From assembly GCA_002412715.1 (NCBI GenBank), contig DHVP01000017.1:55464-95197 (forward strand): a stretch of 39,734 nt of DNA, read 5' to 3'. Position 1 is the first letter of the stretch. The number at the start of each line of letters is the position of its first letter. Shown one piece after another: positions 1 to 8,531 of this stretch. A model generated the notes under the pieces. The model saw nothing but the letters and a program-made list of their open reading frames with translations, made no database searches and was not told where the DNA came from. Made by a program: the position numbers and the translations under genes. Source of the DNA: Deltaproteobacteria bacterium UBA5205 (GTDB lineage: Bacteria > Desulfobacterota > Syntrophorhabdia > Syntrophorhabdales > Syntrophorhabdaceae).

Positions 1-1029
1 TCCATGGCGGTTGACGTGGGGGACATGATGGTGGGAAAGACCGAGCTCCAGAGAACCGCCGATGCGGCAGCCCTGGCGGCAACCCGGCAGCTCGGGCATA
101 TATACGAAGGGATGACCTACACTGCACAGCAATCCTACGATGTCACAGGCGATACCCCGATGATACAGAACGCCGCGATAGATGTGGCGGTGCAGAATCG
201 CGCCGCTGGAACCAATATAGTCATCAATCCGGCGGACATTCAAATCGGCACGTGGGACCAGGCACGCGATCCCCGATTCGTGGTCACAACGAGCCACCCC
301 AATGCCGTATACGTAAAGGCACGGAAAGACGACACCGCCAACGGTCCGATTACCACATTTTTCGCCCGTATATTCGGGGTAGGCAGCGTCGGCGTATCCG
401 CTCAAGCCACCGCCGCGCTGACGGGCGAAAGTACCTCCGGCCCCGGCGGACTTCCCATCCCGATCGGCATCCCCACGAGATGGTTCCAAAACCCCTCGTT
501 CTGCGACAGCGGCATAAACTTTTATCCGCCCTGCAACAAGGAACCCTGTGCGACGTCCGAAGGGTGTGCCGGCTACCATACATACGAAGATTCTCCATCG
601 AGCGCGTCATTCATAAAGGATGTCATTATGCCCGGGATACCTACGGGCGCTTACGAAGCTCCCCCCACGACCGCGGGTCAGACCGAGTTCAATTTTACGG
701 GAGGAACGTTGTCGGCACTGATGAACCCGCCCGACTATCCCTTTATCAGTCTCTTCGATGCTATGAAGGTCAGAAACGACGGCGTCACGGATCTCGATGA
801 GGACTCAAACACCTGGACTGCCAAGGTTATCGTCTATGAGTCCGACTCCTGCGCAAACCCCAATCAGGCGTTGACGGTCGCCGGTTATACCACGATCGTG
901 ATCACGAATGTGGTCGGCTCCCCGAACCCGCGGGTCGAAGGAAAGGTCCTCTGTGAGAATGTCCAGTGGGGCCGTGGCGGAGGAGGGAGTTACGGTACTA
1001 TGGGATCCATCCCGGGTCTCGTGCAATAG
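1..1029 (+). CDS. TadG-like pilus assembly protein, 5'-truncated
   Basis: The reading frame is open to the first base, so the true start lies outside the window. The ATG at 4 is probably internal. The visible N-terminus (AVDVGDMMVGKTELQRTADA) matches the segment just after the membrane helix of Tad/DUF2134 proteins, where a 'VDvG..y..r.eLQ.aaDaAALAa' signature is usual; the hydrophobic anchor itself must be upstream. The rest is a non-cytoplasmic region with a cysteine cluster around residues 170-190 and a glycine-rich tail. TadG-type proteins are minor pseudopilin-like or envelope components of the Flp pilus machine. The gene is followed 39 bases later by the cpaE-like gene on the same strand, which supports the assignment. 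The C-terminal two thirds are not recognised. Confidence 0.72.
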   Translation, partial: SMAVDVGDMMVGKTELQRTADAAALAATRQLGHIYEGMTYTAQQSYDVTGDTPMIQNAAIDVAVQNRAAGTNIVINPADIQIGTWDQARDPRFVVTTSHPNAVYVKARKDDTANGPITTFFARIFGVGSVGVSAQATAALTGESTSGPGGLPIPIGIPTRWFQNPSFCDSGINFYPPCNKEPCATSEGCAGYHTYEDSPSSASFIKDVIMPGIPTGAYEAPPTTAGQTEFNFTGGTLSALMNPPDYPFISLFDAMKVRNDGVTDLDEDSNTWTAKVIVYESDSCANPNQALTVAGYTTIVITNVVGSPNPRVEGKVLCENVQWGRGGGGSYGTMGSIPGLVQ

Positions 1030-1068
1030 GATGACACGACGGAAAAACAAGGGAGACAGGAAGACATC

Positions 1069-2253
1069 ATGACGACACAAACGGTGATACTCAAGATTAA
1101 CGACCGGACAGCCCTTGCCGAGATCGAGAAAATTATTTCCACCACCGGCGGCTACACCGTTGAAGCTGAAAACGGGGTTCCCCGCGACCTGCTGATCTTC
1201 GAAATCACGGACAAGGACACGGAAAAACAGTTCGACTTCATCAAAAGGGTTATGTCATCGGGAAAGGCGGGTCATCTCTTTCTGGTGTCGGGCGTGACCG
1301 ACCCCGACATCCTGATACGGGTTCTCAAGATCGGCCCCAGGGAGTTTTTCCAGCTGCCCCTGAATCCCGATGACGTGCGAAAAGCACTTCTCACATTTCA
1401 GACAAACCGGTCCTCTCACAGCGCCGGAGTGGACACAAAGCCCCTCAAGGAAGGCACGATCATTCACGTTGTCGGCAGCAAAGGCGGGGTGGGGACCACG
1501 ACGGTCGCGGTGAACCTGGCCAGAAGCCTTCTCGCACCGGGGAAAACGATTGCCCTCGTGGACATGAACCTTCTTTTCGGCGACATACCCATCTTCCTGA
1601 ACATGGAGTCTCCCCTCTTTGACTGGGCGGAGATTGCCCGGAACATCCTCCGTCTCGACAGCACCTTTCTCATGGGAACCCTCTACAAGCATCCCAGCGG
1701 TCTGTACGTCCTCCCCTCCCCTGCCGGTGTCCTTGAAAGTTTCGATTCAGGTCCCGACATCATTACAAAACTGCTCAACCTCATGAGAACGATGTTCGAT
1801 CACGTGATCATAGACGGCGGGCAGGATCTCGGCGAGATGTCGAGGTCGATCATGAAACTTGCCGACAGGGTGATTATCGTCACCCTTCTCAATCTCCCCT
1901 GTCTCATAAACATAAAAAGGCTGAGGGATACCTTTTTGACACTCGGTTACCCCTCCGACGACCGTGTGTCGATTGTCGCCAACAGGGTCAACAAGAGGTC
2001 GGCGAACATATCGGTGGAAGATGCGGAGCGCACCACGAAAAAGAAAATCGCATGGACCATTCCCAATGACTTCCAGAATACCATGAACGCCATAAACATG
2101 GGTAAAACGCTTCAGGAAATAGCCCCGGGTTCCGAGATCAACAGGCATATTTCTCACATGGCAGCGGCCTTCCAGAGACAACGGGTAAACGTCCACGAGG
2201 AGGGCAAGAAAAAGAAAGGCTTGTTTGGAGTCTTTTCCATAACGCAAGGATGA
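1069..2253 (+). CDS. cpaE: TadZ/CpaE-like pilus localisation ATPase
   Basis: This is a ParA/MinD-superfamily ATPase that places the Tad pilus machine at its cellular site. Residues 1-115 look like the atypical receiver-like domain of TadZ/CpaE proteins. A deviant Walker A (SKGGVGTTT, residues 137-145) follows, then VDMNLLFGD and a VIIDGG Walker B-like segment. The length of 394 residues is normal for the family. The ATG is preceded by a GGAAG-type ribosome site. It sits between the TadG-like gene and cpaF, the usual Tad order. The second position of the P-loop lysine pair and the GTTT ending favour CpaE over a chromosome-partition ParA. Confidence 0.9.
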   Translation: MTTQTVILKINDRTALAEIEKIISTTGGYTVEAENGVPRDLLIFEITDKDTEKQFDFIKRVMSSGKAGHLFLVSGVTDPDILIRVLKIGPREFFQLPLNPDDVRKALLTFQTNRSSHSAGVDTKPLKEGTIIHVVGSKGGVGTTTVAVNLARSLLAPGKTIALVDMNLLFGDIPIFLNMESPLFDWAEIARNILRLDSTFLMGTLYKHPSGLYVLPSPAGVLESFDSGPDIITKLLNLMRTMFDHVIIDGGQDLGEMSRSIMKLADRVIIVTLLNLPCLINIKRLRDTFLTLGYPSDDRVSIVANRVNKRSANISVEDAERTTKKKIAWTIPNDFQNTMNAINMGKTLQEIAPGSEINRHISHMAAAFQRQRVNVHEEGKKKKGLFGVFSITQG

Positions 2254-2305
2254 TCACAACCGCGTTGCATGCAATGCGGAAAATTTATATGCCGAGGAGC
2301 TGACG

Positions 2306-3628
2306 ATGGAAATGTATGCGGTACACAAAGAAGAATTCGCTATGAGCGACGAATACCATGAACTGAGGACCAAGATCCATGATCGTCTTCTCGATATGCT
2401 TGATCTCTCTCTAGTAGACACCCTCAGCAGAGATCGGCTGAAGCAGGAGATACGTGCCGTCATCGAGACTATTCTCGCCGAAGACGGTTTCAATACCCCC
2501 ATGAATTACGATGAGCGGGAGGCCCTCTGTAATGAGGTGCAGGATGAGGTGCTCGGGCTGGGACCAATCGAACCGCTGATGCGCGACCCCACCGTTACCG
2601 ACATCCTCGTCAACTCATACAAGCAGGTTTACGTGGAGCGATATGGCAAGCTCCACATCACCCCCGTGCGTTTCAAAGACGACGCTCATCTCAAGAAGAT
2701 CATCGACCGGATCGTATCTGCCGTCGGACGCCGGGTTGATGAATCAAGCCCCATGGTGGATGCCCGTCTTCCTGACGGGTCCCGCGTCAACGCGATAGTG
2801 CCGCCTCTGGCAATTGACGGCCCAAGCCTGTCCATCCGGCGCTTCGCTGCTGACCCGTTGGAAATGGATGACCTTATCGCTCTGAAAACACTCACTCCGG
2901 AGATAGGTGAACTTATCAGGGGCATCGTTCAGGCGAGACTCAACGTCCTGATCTCGGGCGGCACGGGCACGGGGAAAACAACCCTTTTGAATGTTTTTTC
3001 GCGGTTCATCCCCGAGGATGAACGGATAGTGACGATTGAGGATTCAGCCGAGCTGCAGCTCAAACAGGATCACGTGGTGCGCCTCGAGACAAAGCCCCCC
3101 AATATCGAAGGAAAAGGTGAGATAACCCAGCGCGATCTCGTACGAAACAGCCTCAGGATGAGACCCGACCGGATTATCGTAGGCGAGGTAAGGGGCGGCG
3201 AGGTCCTCGACATGCTGCAGGCCATGAACACAGGCCACGACGGTTCCCTCACCACGGTGCACGCGAACTCGCCCCGCGATGCCCTGCTGCGTCTCGAAAC
3301 TCTCGTAGCCATGTCGGGTCTCAACATTTCTCATGAGGCGGTCAGACAGTATATCTCCTCGGCGATCGATGTTGTCTTTCACCTCCAGCGGCTCCTTGAC
3401 GGAACACGAAAGGTCGTTTCCCTCCAGGAGATCGCGGGCATGGAAGGGAACATAATCACCATGCAGGAGATCTTCAGCTTCGAACAAACCGGGGTTCACG
3501 ACGACGGTATGGTGAAAGGCCGCTTCAGAATAGGCGGGGTACTCCCGCGATTCGTGGAAAGGTTCAAGGCAAGCGGTATACCGGTTCCAAGCGAGATGTT
3601 CCGCACCCCCATACAGCTGGAACTTTAA
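2306..3628 (+). CDS. cpaF: CpaF/TadA secretion ATPase of the Tad pilus
   Basis: This is a type II/IV secretion ATPase (PulE/VirB11 superfamily) that powers Flp pilus assembly on the cytoplasmic face of the membrane. The N-terminal domain carries the GLGPIEPLMRDPTVTDILVN signature near residue 84. The Walker A is GGTGTGKTT (218-226), followed by the Asp box (IEDSAELQL), the Walker B region (RPDRIIVGEVRGGE) and the His box (TGHDGSLTTVHANS). Length is 440 residues, typical of CpaF. The ATG at 2306 has GAGGAG about seven bases upstream, better placed than the in-frame ATGs at codons 3 and 13. It is the third gene of the operon. Confidence 0.96.
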   Translation: MEMYAVHKEEFAMSDEYHELRTKIHDRLLDMLDLSLVDTLSRDRLKQEIRAVIETILAEDGFNTPMNYDEREALCNEVQDEVLGLGPIEPLMRDPTVTDILVNSYKQVYVERYGKLHITPVRFKDDAHLKKIIDRIVSAVGRRVDESSPMVDARLPDGSRVNAIVPPLAIDGPSLSIRRFAADPLEMDDLIALKTLTPEIGELIRGIVQARLNVLISGGTGTGKTTLLNVFSRFIPEDERIVTIEDSAELQLKQDHVVRLETKPPNIEGKGEITQRDLVRNSLRMRPDRIIVGEVRGGEVLDMLQAMNTGHDGSLTTVHANSPRDALLRLETLVAMSGLNISHEAVRQYISSAIDVVFHLQRLLDGTRKVVSLQEIAGMEGNIITMQEIFSFEQTGVHDDGMVKGRFRIGGVLPRFVERFKASGIPVPSEMFRTPIQLEL

Positions 3629-3641
3629 AGAGGAGAAAGCC

Positions 3642-4607
3642 ATGGAATGGATAATAGGAACGGGACTTTTTGTAGCGGCCATATGTGTGATAGAAGGGAT
3701 GCTGCTTCTCCTCCGGCCGAAATGGGATCCCGGGTCACGGGTGCTGGGAAAAAGGCTCGAACGGATCGCTGTCACCGGGTTCCGGAACCAGACGAACGAT
3801 CTTATCAGACGGCGGACGTTCAGTGATATTACCAACGTCCACGCGCTGCTCTCGAAGATCCCGGTCATGCACCAGCTTGACGACCTTGTGATAAAGGCAA
3901 ATTCACGGCTGTCCCTTGCGGCATTCCTGCTTATATCCGGTGTTATCGCCTTCTCCTCTTACCTCATCCTTTCCGCAATTACCCGCGGACACCTCATGCC
4001 CGTCCTCTTCGCCATGGCAGCCGCCACCACACCATTTCTCTACCTCCTTTTGAAAAAACGGCAACGCGTAGCAAAATTTGAGAGGCAGCTCCCCGATGCA
4101 CTCGACCTTATGGCCCGTTCGCTGAGGGCCGGGCATGCATTCTCCGGCGGGCTCCAGATGGTCGCACAGGAGTTCGATGAGCCGATAGGTACTGAGTTCA
4201 TGCACGTCATTAACGAGATAAACTTTGGCGCGTCCGTGGATCAGGCCCTTAAAAACATGACAGCGCGCGTCGACGCGCCTGACCTCAAGTTCTTCACCGT
4301 TTCTGTGATCATACAAAGGGAGAGCGGAGGCAACCTTGCCGACATACTTGAGAACATAGCACGTCTCATGCGTGAGAGATTCAAACTTCTGGGCAAGATA
4401 AAGGCCTTGAGCGCCGAGGGAAGACTCTCCGCCATCATACTCCTCGCGCTGCCGTTCATAGTGGTTTTTGCCCTGACCCTCATAAATGGAGAATATCTGC
4501 AGGGCCTGGTGCACGACCCGATGGGCAAGGTATTCATCATCATCGCGCTGTGCATGATGGGTCTCGGCGCGGCGGTAATAAGGAAGATGGTCAACATCAG
4601 AGTCTGA
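3642..4607 (+). CDS. tadB: TadB inner-membrane platform protein
   Basis: One of two paralogous GspF-type platform proteins of the Tad machine, which anchor the CpaF motor in the inner membrane. It has a hydrophobic helix at residues 1-24, a pair around 85-125 and a C-terminal pair around 265-315. The T2SSF core lies between, with ERQLPDALDLMARSLRAGHA and the ISVIIQRESGGNLADILENI-like segment. At 321 residues it has the usual TadB length. It starts 13 bases after cpaF behind an AGAGGAGAAAGCC ribosome site, and tadC follows 13 bases later, so the three are co-transcribed. Confidence 0.93.
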   Translation: MEWIIGTGLFVAAICVIEGMLLLLRPKWDPGSRVLGKRLERIAVTGFRNQTNDLIRRRTFSDITNVHALLSKIPVMHQLDDLVIKANSRLSLAAFLLISGVIAFSSYLILSAITRGHLMPVLFAMAAATTPFLYLLLKKRQRVAKFERQLPDALDLMARSLRAGHAFSGGLQMVAQEFDEPIGTEFMHVINEINFGASVDQALKNMTARVDAPDLKFFTVSVIIQRESGGNLADILENIARLMRERFKLLGKIKALSAEGRLSAIILLALPFIVVFALTLINGEYLQGLVHDPMGKVFIIIALCMMGLGAAVIRKMVNIRV

Positions 4608-4620
4608 AAGGAGGAGCACG

Positions 4621-5562
4621 ATGACAACGCTAACGTATTTCATACCCGCCCTGGTCTTCGGTATGACCCTTCTTTTCATCCTCGGTATCTTCCTGTATGC
4701 GTCGTCCCTGAAGAACCGCCGCGACGTTCTCAGAAAGATAGAAAGAGAGGGTCTCAAAGAGGGTGAGACCGGCAGTACCTTCAACGACACGGTCCGGCAG
4801 ATTTTCGGAAAGTTCATCAAGGGTCTGGCGTTCCTTGCCAGGCCCAAACAGGAAGAGGAGATCACACGCCTCAGGCACCGGCTCATGCAGGCAGGCTTAA
4901 GCAGGTTCAGGAACATCGTCATGGTCTTTTACGGCACAAAGGTCTTCTGTGCAATCCTCCTGCCGGTTATGTCCGTACTCTTCAACTTCGCGTTTTTCAG
5001 GAAAGTTCTACCTTTTCAGATCATAATCATTATGGTAATTCTCGCCCTCGTCGGGTTTTATCTCCCCGACCTGTGGCTGAAAATGAGGATGAGGAGCAGG
5101 AAAGACCAGATCTCCCGCGGTTTCCCCGATGGCCTTGACCTGATGGTCATATGCGCCGAGGCAGGCATGGGTCTTGACTCTGCCATCAACCGCGTGGGCG
5201 AGGAATTGAAGCTCAGGCACCTCGCCTTAAGTGAAGAGCTCAAGACCCTCATGCTTGAATTGAGGGCGGGCAAGCTCAGGCGGGACGCCCTGAGGAACCT
5301 TGCCATGAGATGCGACTCCGAGGATGTGCAAAGCTTTACAACGCTCCTCATCCAGACCGAGAAATTCGGCACCAATATCGCTCAGGCCATGCATGTTCAG
5401 GCGGACTCGATGAGGACGAAAAGGATACAGAAGGTGGAAGAGCTGGCGGCAACCCTGTCGATCAAGCTTCTTTTTCCGACGATATTTTTGATCTTCCCTT
5501 CCCTTTTCCTCGTACTCGTGGGACCGGCGCTCATCCAGGCATTCAGGGTATGGAAAGGGTAA
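4621..5562 (+). CDS. tadC: TadC inner-membrane platform protein
   Basis: The second GspF-type platform protein, expected to pair with TadB. It has an N-terminal helix (about residues 5-27), a middle helical pair (about 100-150), the T2SSF core (GFPDGLDLMVICAEAGMGLD, then a LLIQTEKFGTNIAQAM segment) and a C-terminal hydrophobic segment. Length is 313 residues. The GGAGGAGCACG stretch just before the ATG is a strong ribosome site. The DALDLM/DGLDLM core seen in both TadB and TadC shows their shared origin. Confidence 0.93.
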   Translation: MTTLTYFIPALVFGMTLLFILGIFLYASSLKNRRDVLRKIEREGLKEGETGSTFNDTVRQIFGKFIKGLAFLARPKQEEEITRLRHRLMQAGLSRFRNIVMVFYGTKVFCAILLPVMSVLFNFAFFRKVLPFQIIIIMVILALVGFYLPDLWLKMRMRSRKDQISRGFPDGLDLMVICAEAGMGLDSAINRVGEELKLRHLALSEELKTLMLELRAGKLRRDALRNLAMRCDSEDVQSFTTLLIQTEKFGTNIAQAMHVQADSMRTKRIQKVEELAATLSIKLLFPTIFLIFPSLFLVLVGPALIQAFRVWKG

Positions 5563-5612
5563 AAGTCCTGGATGGCCACACTAAGAGGGAAGCACGAAAG
5601 GCGGAGGACGAC

Positions 5613-6608
5613 ATGAAACAAATTGATTTGAAATTGGTCGCACGTATCATTATATGTTTCGTAATTCTTGCCGGTATGACCACAGGATGTTCCTCAACGA
5701 AAGGTCTTCTCGGCTTCCTGAAGTTCTGGGGACCGAAAGACGAGACGGCGTCGGATGAGAAAGCGGCCGCGCAGGCATCCGCCTTTATGCTGCAGGTGAG
5801 ACCCGCACGGGGCAACCCCGATTCCCATTATCGCCTCGCTGTCCATTACCAGCTGCGGGGCAGGCACCAGGAAGCCATTGAGGAATTCACGAAAACGGTC
5901 ATGATCGACCCCGGGTACGTCTTTGCGTACAATGGCATGGGCGTCTCTTACGATAATCTGAAAGAATTCGACAAGGCCGCAGAGGCATACCGGACGGCCA
6001 TGAGACTCGCGCCAGGAGAGCATTACGCATACAATAATCTTGGCTATTCTCTTATTCTCAAGGGAGATTACGAAGGGGCGGTGAAGATTCTGCTGGAGGG
6101 CATCGCCCTCACTGAGAACAACGAGCAAATGCATAACAATCTTGCCATTGCCTATGCGGCGCTTGGTGAGAAGGATCTGGCAATCACCGAACTCAAACTG
6201 GCACAGACGACTGACGGGATACCCCCATCGCTGGAACAGATACAGCAGCAACTGGACAGACTGGAGGTAGAAACATTCGCCGCCGCCCCCGGGGACATTT
6301 CGTCAGAGGATCTGGCTCCGGTCCGGGCGAAGAATCGCTTTGTAGAGAAGATAGCGCGGTCCATCAAGGAAGCCAAAAAAGCACGGGCGAAGACACGAAC
6401 AGCCAAGCCGGTCACCCTCGAGGCCGCAAAGCTGGAACTCGATTTTCTCAAGATGGCACCGACGGGCGGCAACAAAGACCTCGACCGCAAAACCCCAAAA
6501 GAAACGGCCGACCTATCAGCAAAGTTCGTTCGGGAACTCCTTGTAATACGGCACACCGGGGATTCGGTACCCATGGATCACCTGGCCGGGAGGGAACAAT
6601 GGTTCTGA
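5613..6608 (+). CDS. TPR lipoprotein of the Tad operon
   Basis: The start chosen is the ATG at 5613, because it has GGAGG seven bases upstream and opens a lipoprotein signal peptide (basic N-end, hydrophobic core, LAGMTTGC with Cys26). A longer in-frame extension would only overlap tadC in another frame. Residues about 65-215 form tandem tetratricopeptide repeats (FAYNGMGVSYDNLKEFDKAA and HYAYNNLGYSLILKGDYEGA are two of them). The last 100 residues are Lys/Ala-rich and unrecognised. TadD proteins are TPR lipoproteins of this kind that help secretin assembly, so this or the next gene may be TadD. Its stop overlaps the next start by 10 bases, so translation is probably coupled. Confidence 0.85.
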   Translation: MKQIDLKLVARIIICFVILAGMTTGCSSTKGLLGFLKFWGPKDETASDEKAAAQASAFMLQVRPARGNPDSHYRLAVHYQLRGRHQEAIEEFTKTVMIDPGYVFAYNGMGVSYDNLKEFDKAAEAYRTAMRLAPGEHYAYNNLGYSLILKGDYEGAVKILLEGIALTENNEQMHNNLAIAYAALGEKDLAITELKLAQTTDGIPPSLEQIQQQLDRLEVETFAAAPGDISSEDLAPVRAKNRFVEKIARSIKEAKKARAKTRTAKPVTLEAAKLELDFLKMAPTGGNKDLDRKTPKETADLSAKFVRELLVIRHTGDSVPMDHLAGREQWF

Positions 6609-7606
6609 CGAGAGAGCATTTCACGGGAAAGTGGTTCACAGGCACTTCATCTGCGGTGGTCATGATAGTCGCACTTTTGCTTGTTTCAGGATGCGGGACT
6701 TCCCGCACCTCCGCCGTTGACAGGCAGTACCAGCGGATCGTCGAACAACAGCAATTCAAAAACGAGGTTGACGATACCGACCTCGAAGCGAAGCTGCCAC
6801 CGGCCAATGACCCTGAAGCATTTGAACGGATGGGAGACACCTATCTGAAGACGGGAAATCCCGGCATGGCCTTTCTCGAGTACAGCAAAGCGCTGAAAGC
6901 CGATCCCAACCGTGTACGGACGCGGCAAAAATTGGCATATCTCATGCTGAAACGAGGAATGTCAGCCGGAGCCATTTCGGAATTCGACGCTATTCTGAAG
7001 AAGTCTCCCGGGGATACCGGAGCACTCCAGGGTAAGGCTACCGCCCTCATGCAGCTCAATCGTCTGGAGGACGCTGAAAAGGTGCTTAACACCGCGATCG
7101 ACAACGATACCGGTCTGTGGCAGGCACATGCGCTTCTCGGCATGGTATACGACCGGCAAAAGCTTCACGGACCGGCGATAGAGGCGTACGAGAAAGCCAT
7201 AGCGATCAATCCGAAGGCGACGGCCGTATACAACAATCTCGGGACCTCATTCTATATGACGGGCCGGTATCAGGAATCAGCCCGCGCCCTGCTCAAGGCC
7301 ATCAGTCTGAAAGCCGCCGGATCGGAGACGTACAATAAGCTCGGACTCGCCCTGTTCAAAATGGGACTGGCCCCTGAAGCCTACGAAGCCTTCAGGAAAG
7401 CAGGCGACGAGGCGAACGCCTGCAATAATATGGGTATCCTCTACATGGAAACAAAAGACTATGCCAGGTCAGTCGAATTCTTTGAAAAAGCGATCGACCT
7501 GAAACCCACGTACTACGAAAACGCACATGCCGGGTTGAAAAAAGCCCGGGCTGCGCTGCAACAGGAAAAGCCGGACAGGATCACTTATGAAAGCCGATCC
7601 CAATAG
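6599..7606 (+). CDS. TadD-like TPR lipoprotein
   Basis: A second TPR lipoprotein, 335 residues. The signal peptide ends in LLLVSGC with Cys32. Seven or so TPR units fill residues 75-325, with typical Gly8/Ala20 patterns (NPGMAFLEYSKALKADP, TAVYNNLGTSFYMTGRYQES). The ATG overlaps the previous gene by 10 bases and has GGGAGGG upstream. It is the last gene before the terminator hairpin at 7634-7665. In Tad systems TadD is a TPR pilotin-like protein for the outer-membrane secretin RcpA. Two consecutive TPR lipoproteins suggest duplication or a divided task; which one is the TadD equivalent cannot be told from sequence alone. Confidence 0.86.
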   Translation: MVLTREHFTGKWFTGTSSAVVMIVALLLVSGCGTSRTSAVDRQYQRIVEQQQFKNEVDDTDLEAKLPPANDPEAFERMGDTYLKTGNPGMAFLEYSKALKADPNRVRTRQKLAYLMLKRGMSAGAISEFDAILKKSPGDTGALQGKATALMQLNRLEDAEKVLNTAIDNDTGLWQAHALLGMVYDRQKLHGPAIEAYEKAIAINPKATAVYNNLGTSFYMTGRYQESARALLKAISLKAAGSETYNKLGLALFKMGLAPEAYEAFRKAGDEANACNNMGILYMETKDYARSVEFFEKAIDLKPTYYENAHAGLKKARAALQQEKPDRITYESRSQ

Positions 7607-7633
7607 GAATGGATAAATCTTGATCGATCATGC

Positions 7634-7665
7634 ACCGCCCGGGTCTGCCCGCGAACCCGGGCGGT
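7634..7665 (+). terminator. GC-rich hairpin after the Tad operon
   Basis: An 11-bp perfect stem (ACCGCCCGGGT at 7634-7644 with ACCCGGGCGGT at 7655-7665) and a 10-base loop, 27 bases after the last Tad gene. There is no long T run directly after it, so it is either a weak intrinsic terminator or a 3'-end stabiliser. Confidence 0.6.
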
Positions 7666-7688
7666 TGTCGAAAACTCTCAGGAACATA

Positions 7689-7717
7689 TTGTTTTTTCAT
7701 CTACCATCGTATAGAAT
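7689..7717 (+). promoter_or_regulatory. Possible promoter of the rsbV-rsbW pair
   Basis: TTGTTT (7689-7694), 17 bases, TAGAAT (7712-7717), in an AT-rich stretch after the Tad terminator. The start codon at 7745 is preceded by GAGGAG. The hexamers are only moderate matches. Confidence 0.35.
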
Positions 7718-7744
7718 TCAACTTAAAAACTACCGAGGAGTTTT

Positions 7745-8077
7745 ATGGAGATTACCACCCGCAAAGAAAAAAATTCAGCAGTAGTTTCGGTTTCGGGAAG
7801 GATAGATGCGATCACCGCGCCGGATTTCGAAAAAAGTCTCGAGGGACTCATTGCCGCGGGAGAAAAGAGCATCCTTATCAACCTGTCCGGCCTGGGCTAC
7901 ATCAGCAGCGCGGGGCTCCGGAGCATCCTCTCATCAGCGAAGAAACTAAAGGCACTTTCCGGGGAAATCATGTTCACGGGGCTTCAGGGTCCTGTCGAAG
8001 AAGTCTTCCAGATCTCCGGATTCAAATCCATCTTCAAGATCTTCTCTTCGGAGGCCGAGGCGCTTGACGCCCCCTGA
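7745..8077 (+). CDS. STAS-domain anti-sigma factor antagonist (RsbV/SpoIIAA-like)
   Basis: A 110-residue single STAS domain. Such proteins bind a cognate anti-sigma or switch kinase when unphosphorylated, and are turned off by phosphorylation of one serine. The diagnostic segment INLSGLGYISSAGLRSIL contains Ser54/Ser55; Ser55 aligns with the phosphorylated serine of SpoIIAA/RsbV. The ribosome site is CGAGGAG, six to seven bases before the ATG. The adjacent gene encodes a matching RsbW-type ATPase, and a SpoIIE phosphatase that could dephosphorylate it lies 3.5 kb away. No sigma factor is in the window, so the controlled target is unknown. Confidence 0.9.
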   Translation: MEITTRKEKNSAVVSVSGRIDAITAPDFEKSLEGLIAAGEKSILINLSGLGYISSAGLRSILSSAKKLKALSGEIMFTGLQGPVEEVFQISGFKSIFKIFSSEAEALDAP

Positions 8078-8079
8078 GG

Positions 8080-8520
8080 ATGATGGCAGGACAGACCGAC
8101 ACCATTTGCCGCATTGAACTTCCGGCGGCGTTGCAATCCCTGCCCGGCTTTATCGCCGAAGTAACCAGACATGCCAGGCAGGCAGGTTTCGGTGAACACA
8201 AGATAGGCGCCATGGAATTGGCCCTGGAAGAGACAATCGTCAACATCGTCAATTATTCCTGCAAAGACCCGCACAGTCTCATCACTGTAACATGTTCGCT
8301 CGACAGGGACAAGGAGTTCCATATCAGTATCATCGACAACGGCCCCCCCTTCAACCCCCTTCAGAAAGATGACCCCGATACCGATGCAGGCATCGATGAC
8401 CGCCCGATAGGAGGTTTGGGAATATTCCTCGTAAGAGAATTGACTGACGGCGTAGGCTACATCAGAAAAGACGAAAAGAACATTCTGACAATAACGATGA
8501 AAAAGGAGAATAGAGACTAG
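8080..8520 (+). CDS. RsbW-like serine kinase / anti-sigma factor (HATPase_c)
   Basis: A 146-residue GHKL ATPase domain protein of the RsbW/SpoIIAB type. Visible motifs are the N-box ELALEETIVNIVNYS, the G1-like DNGPPFNP and the G2-like GGLGIFLVRELTD. These proteins phosphorylate their antagonist and sequester a sigma factor or another target. The start lies two bases after the rsbV-like stop, with two consecutive ATGs (8080 and 8083); the TGAGG at the stop codon favours coupled translation. It faces the MBL gene tail to tail with only 11 bases between stops. Confidence 0.9.
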   Translation: MMAGQTDTICRIELPAALQSLPGFIAEVTRHARQAGFGEHKIGAMELALEETIVNIVNYSCKDPHSLITVTCSLDRDKEFHISIIDNGPPFNPLQKDDPDTDAGIDDRPIGGLGIFLVRELTDGVGYIRKDEKNILTITMKKENRD

Positions 8521-8531
8521 TCCCTGTCTTC

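Noticed and set aside
5310..5612. N-terminal extension of the first TPR lipoprotein gene
   Set aside because: It overlaps tadC, lacks a ribosome site and would bury the lipoprotein signal; the ATG at 5613 is better in every respect.
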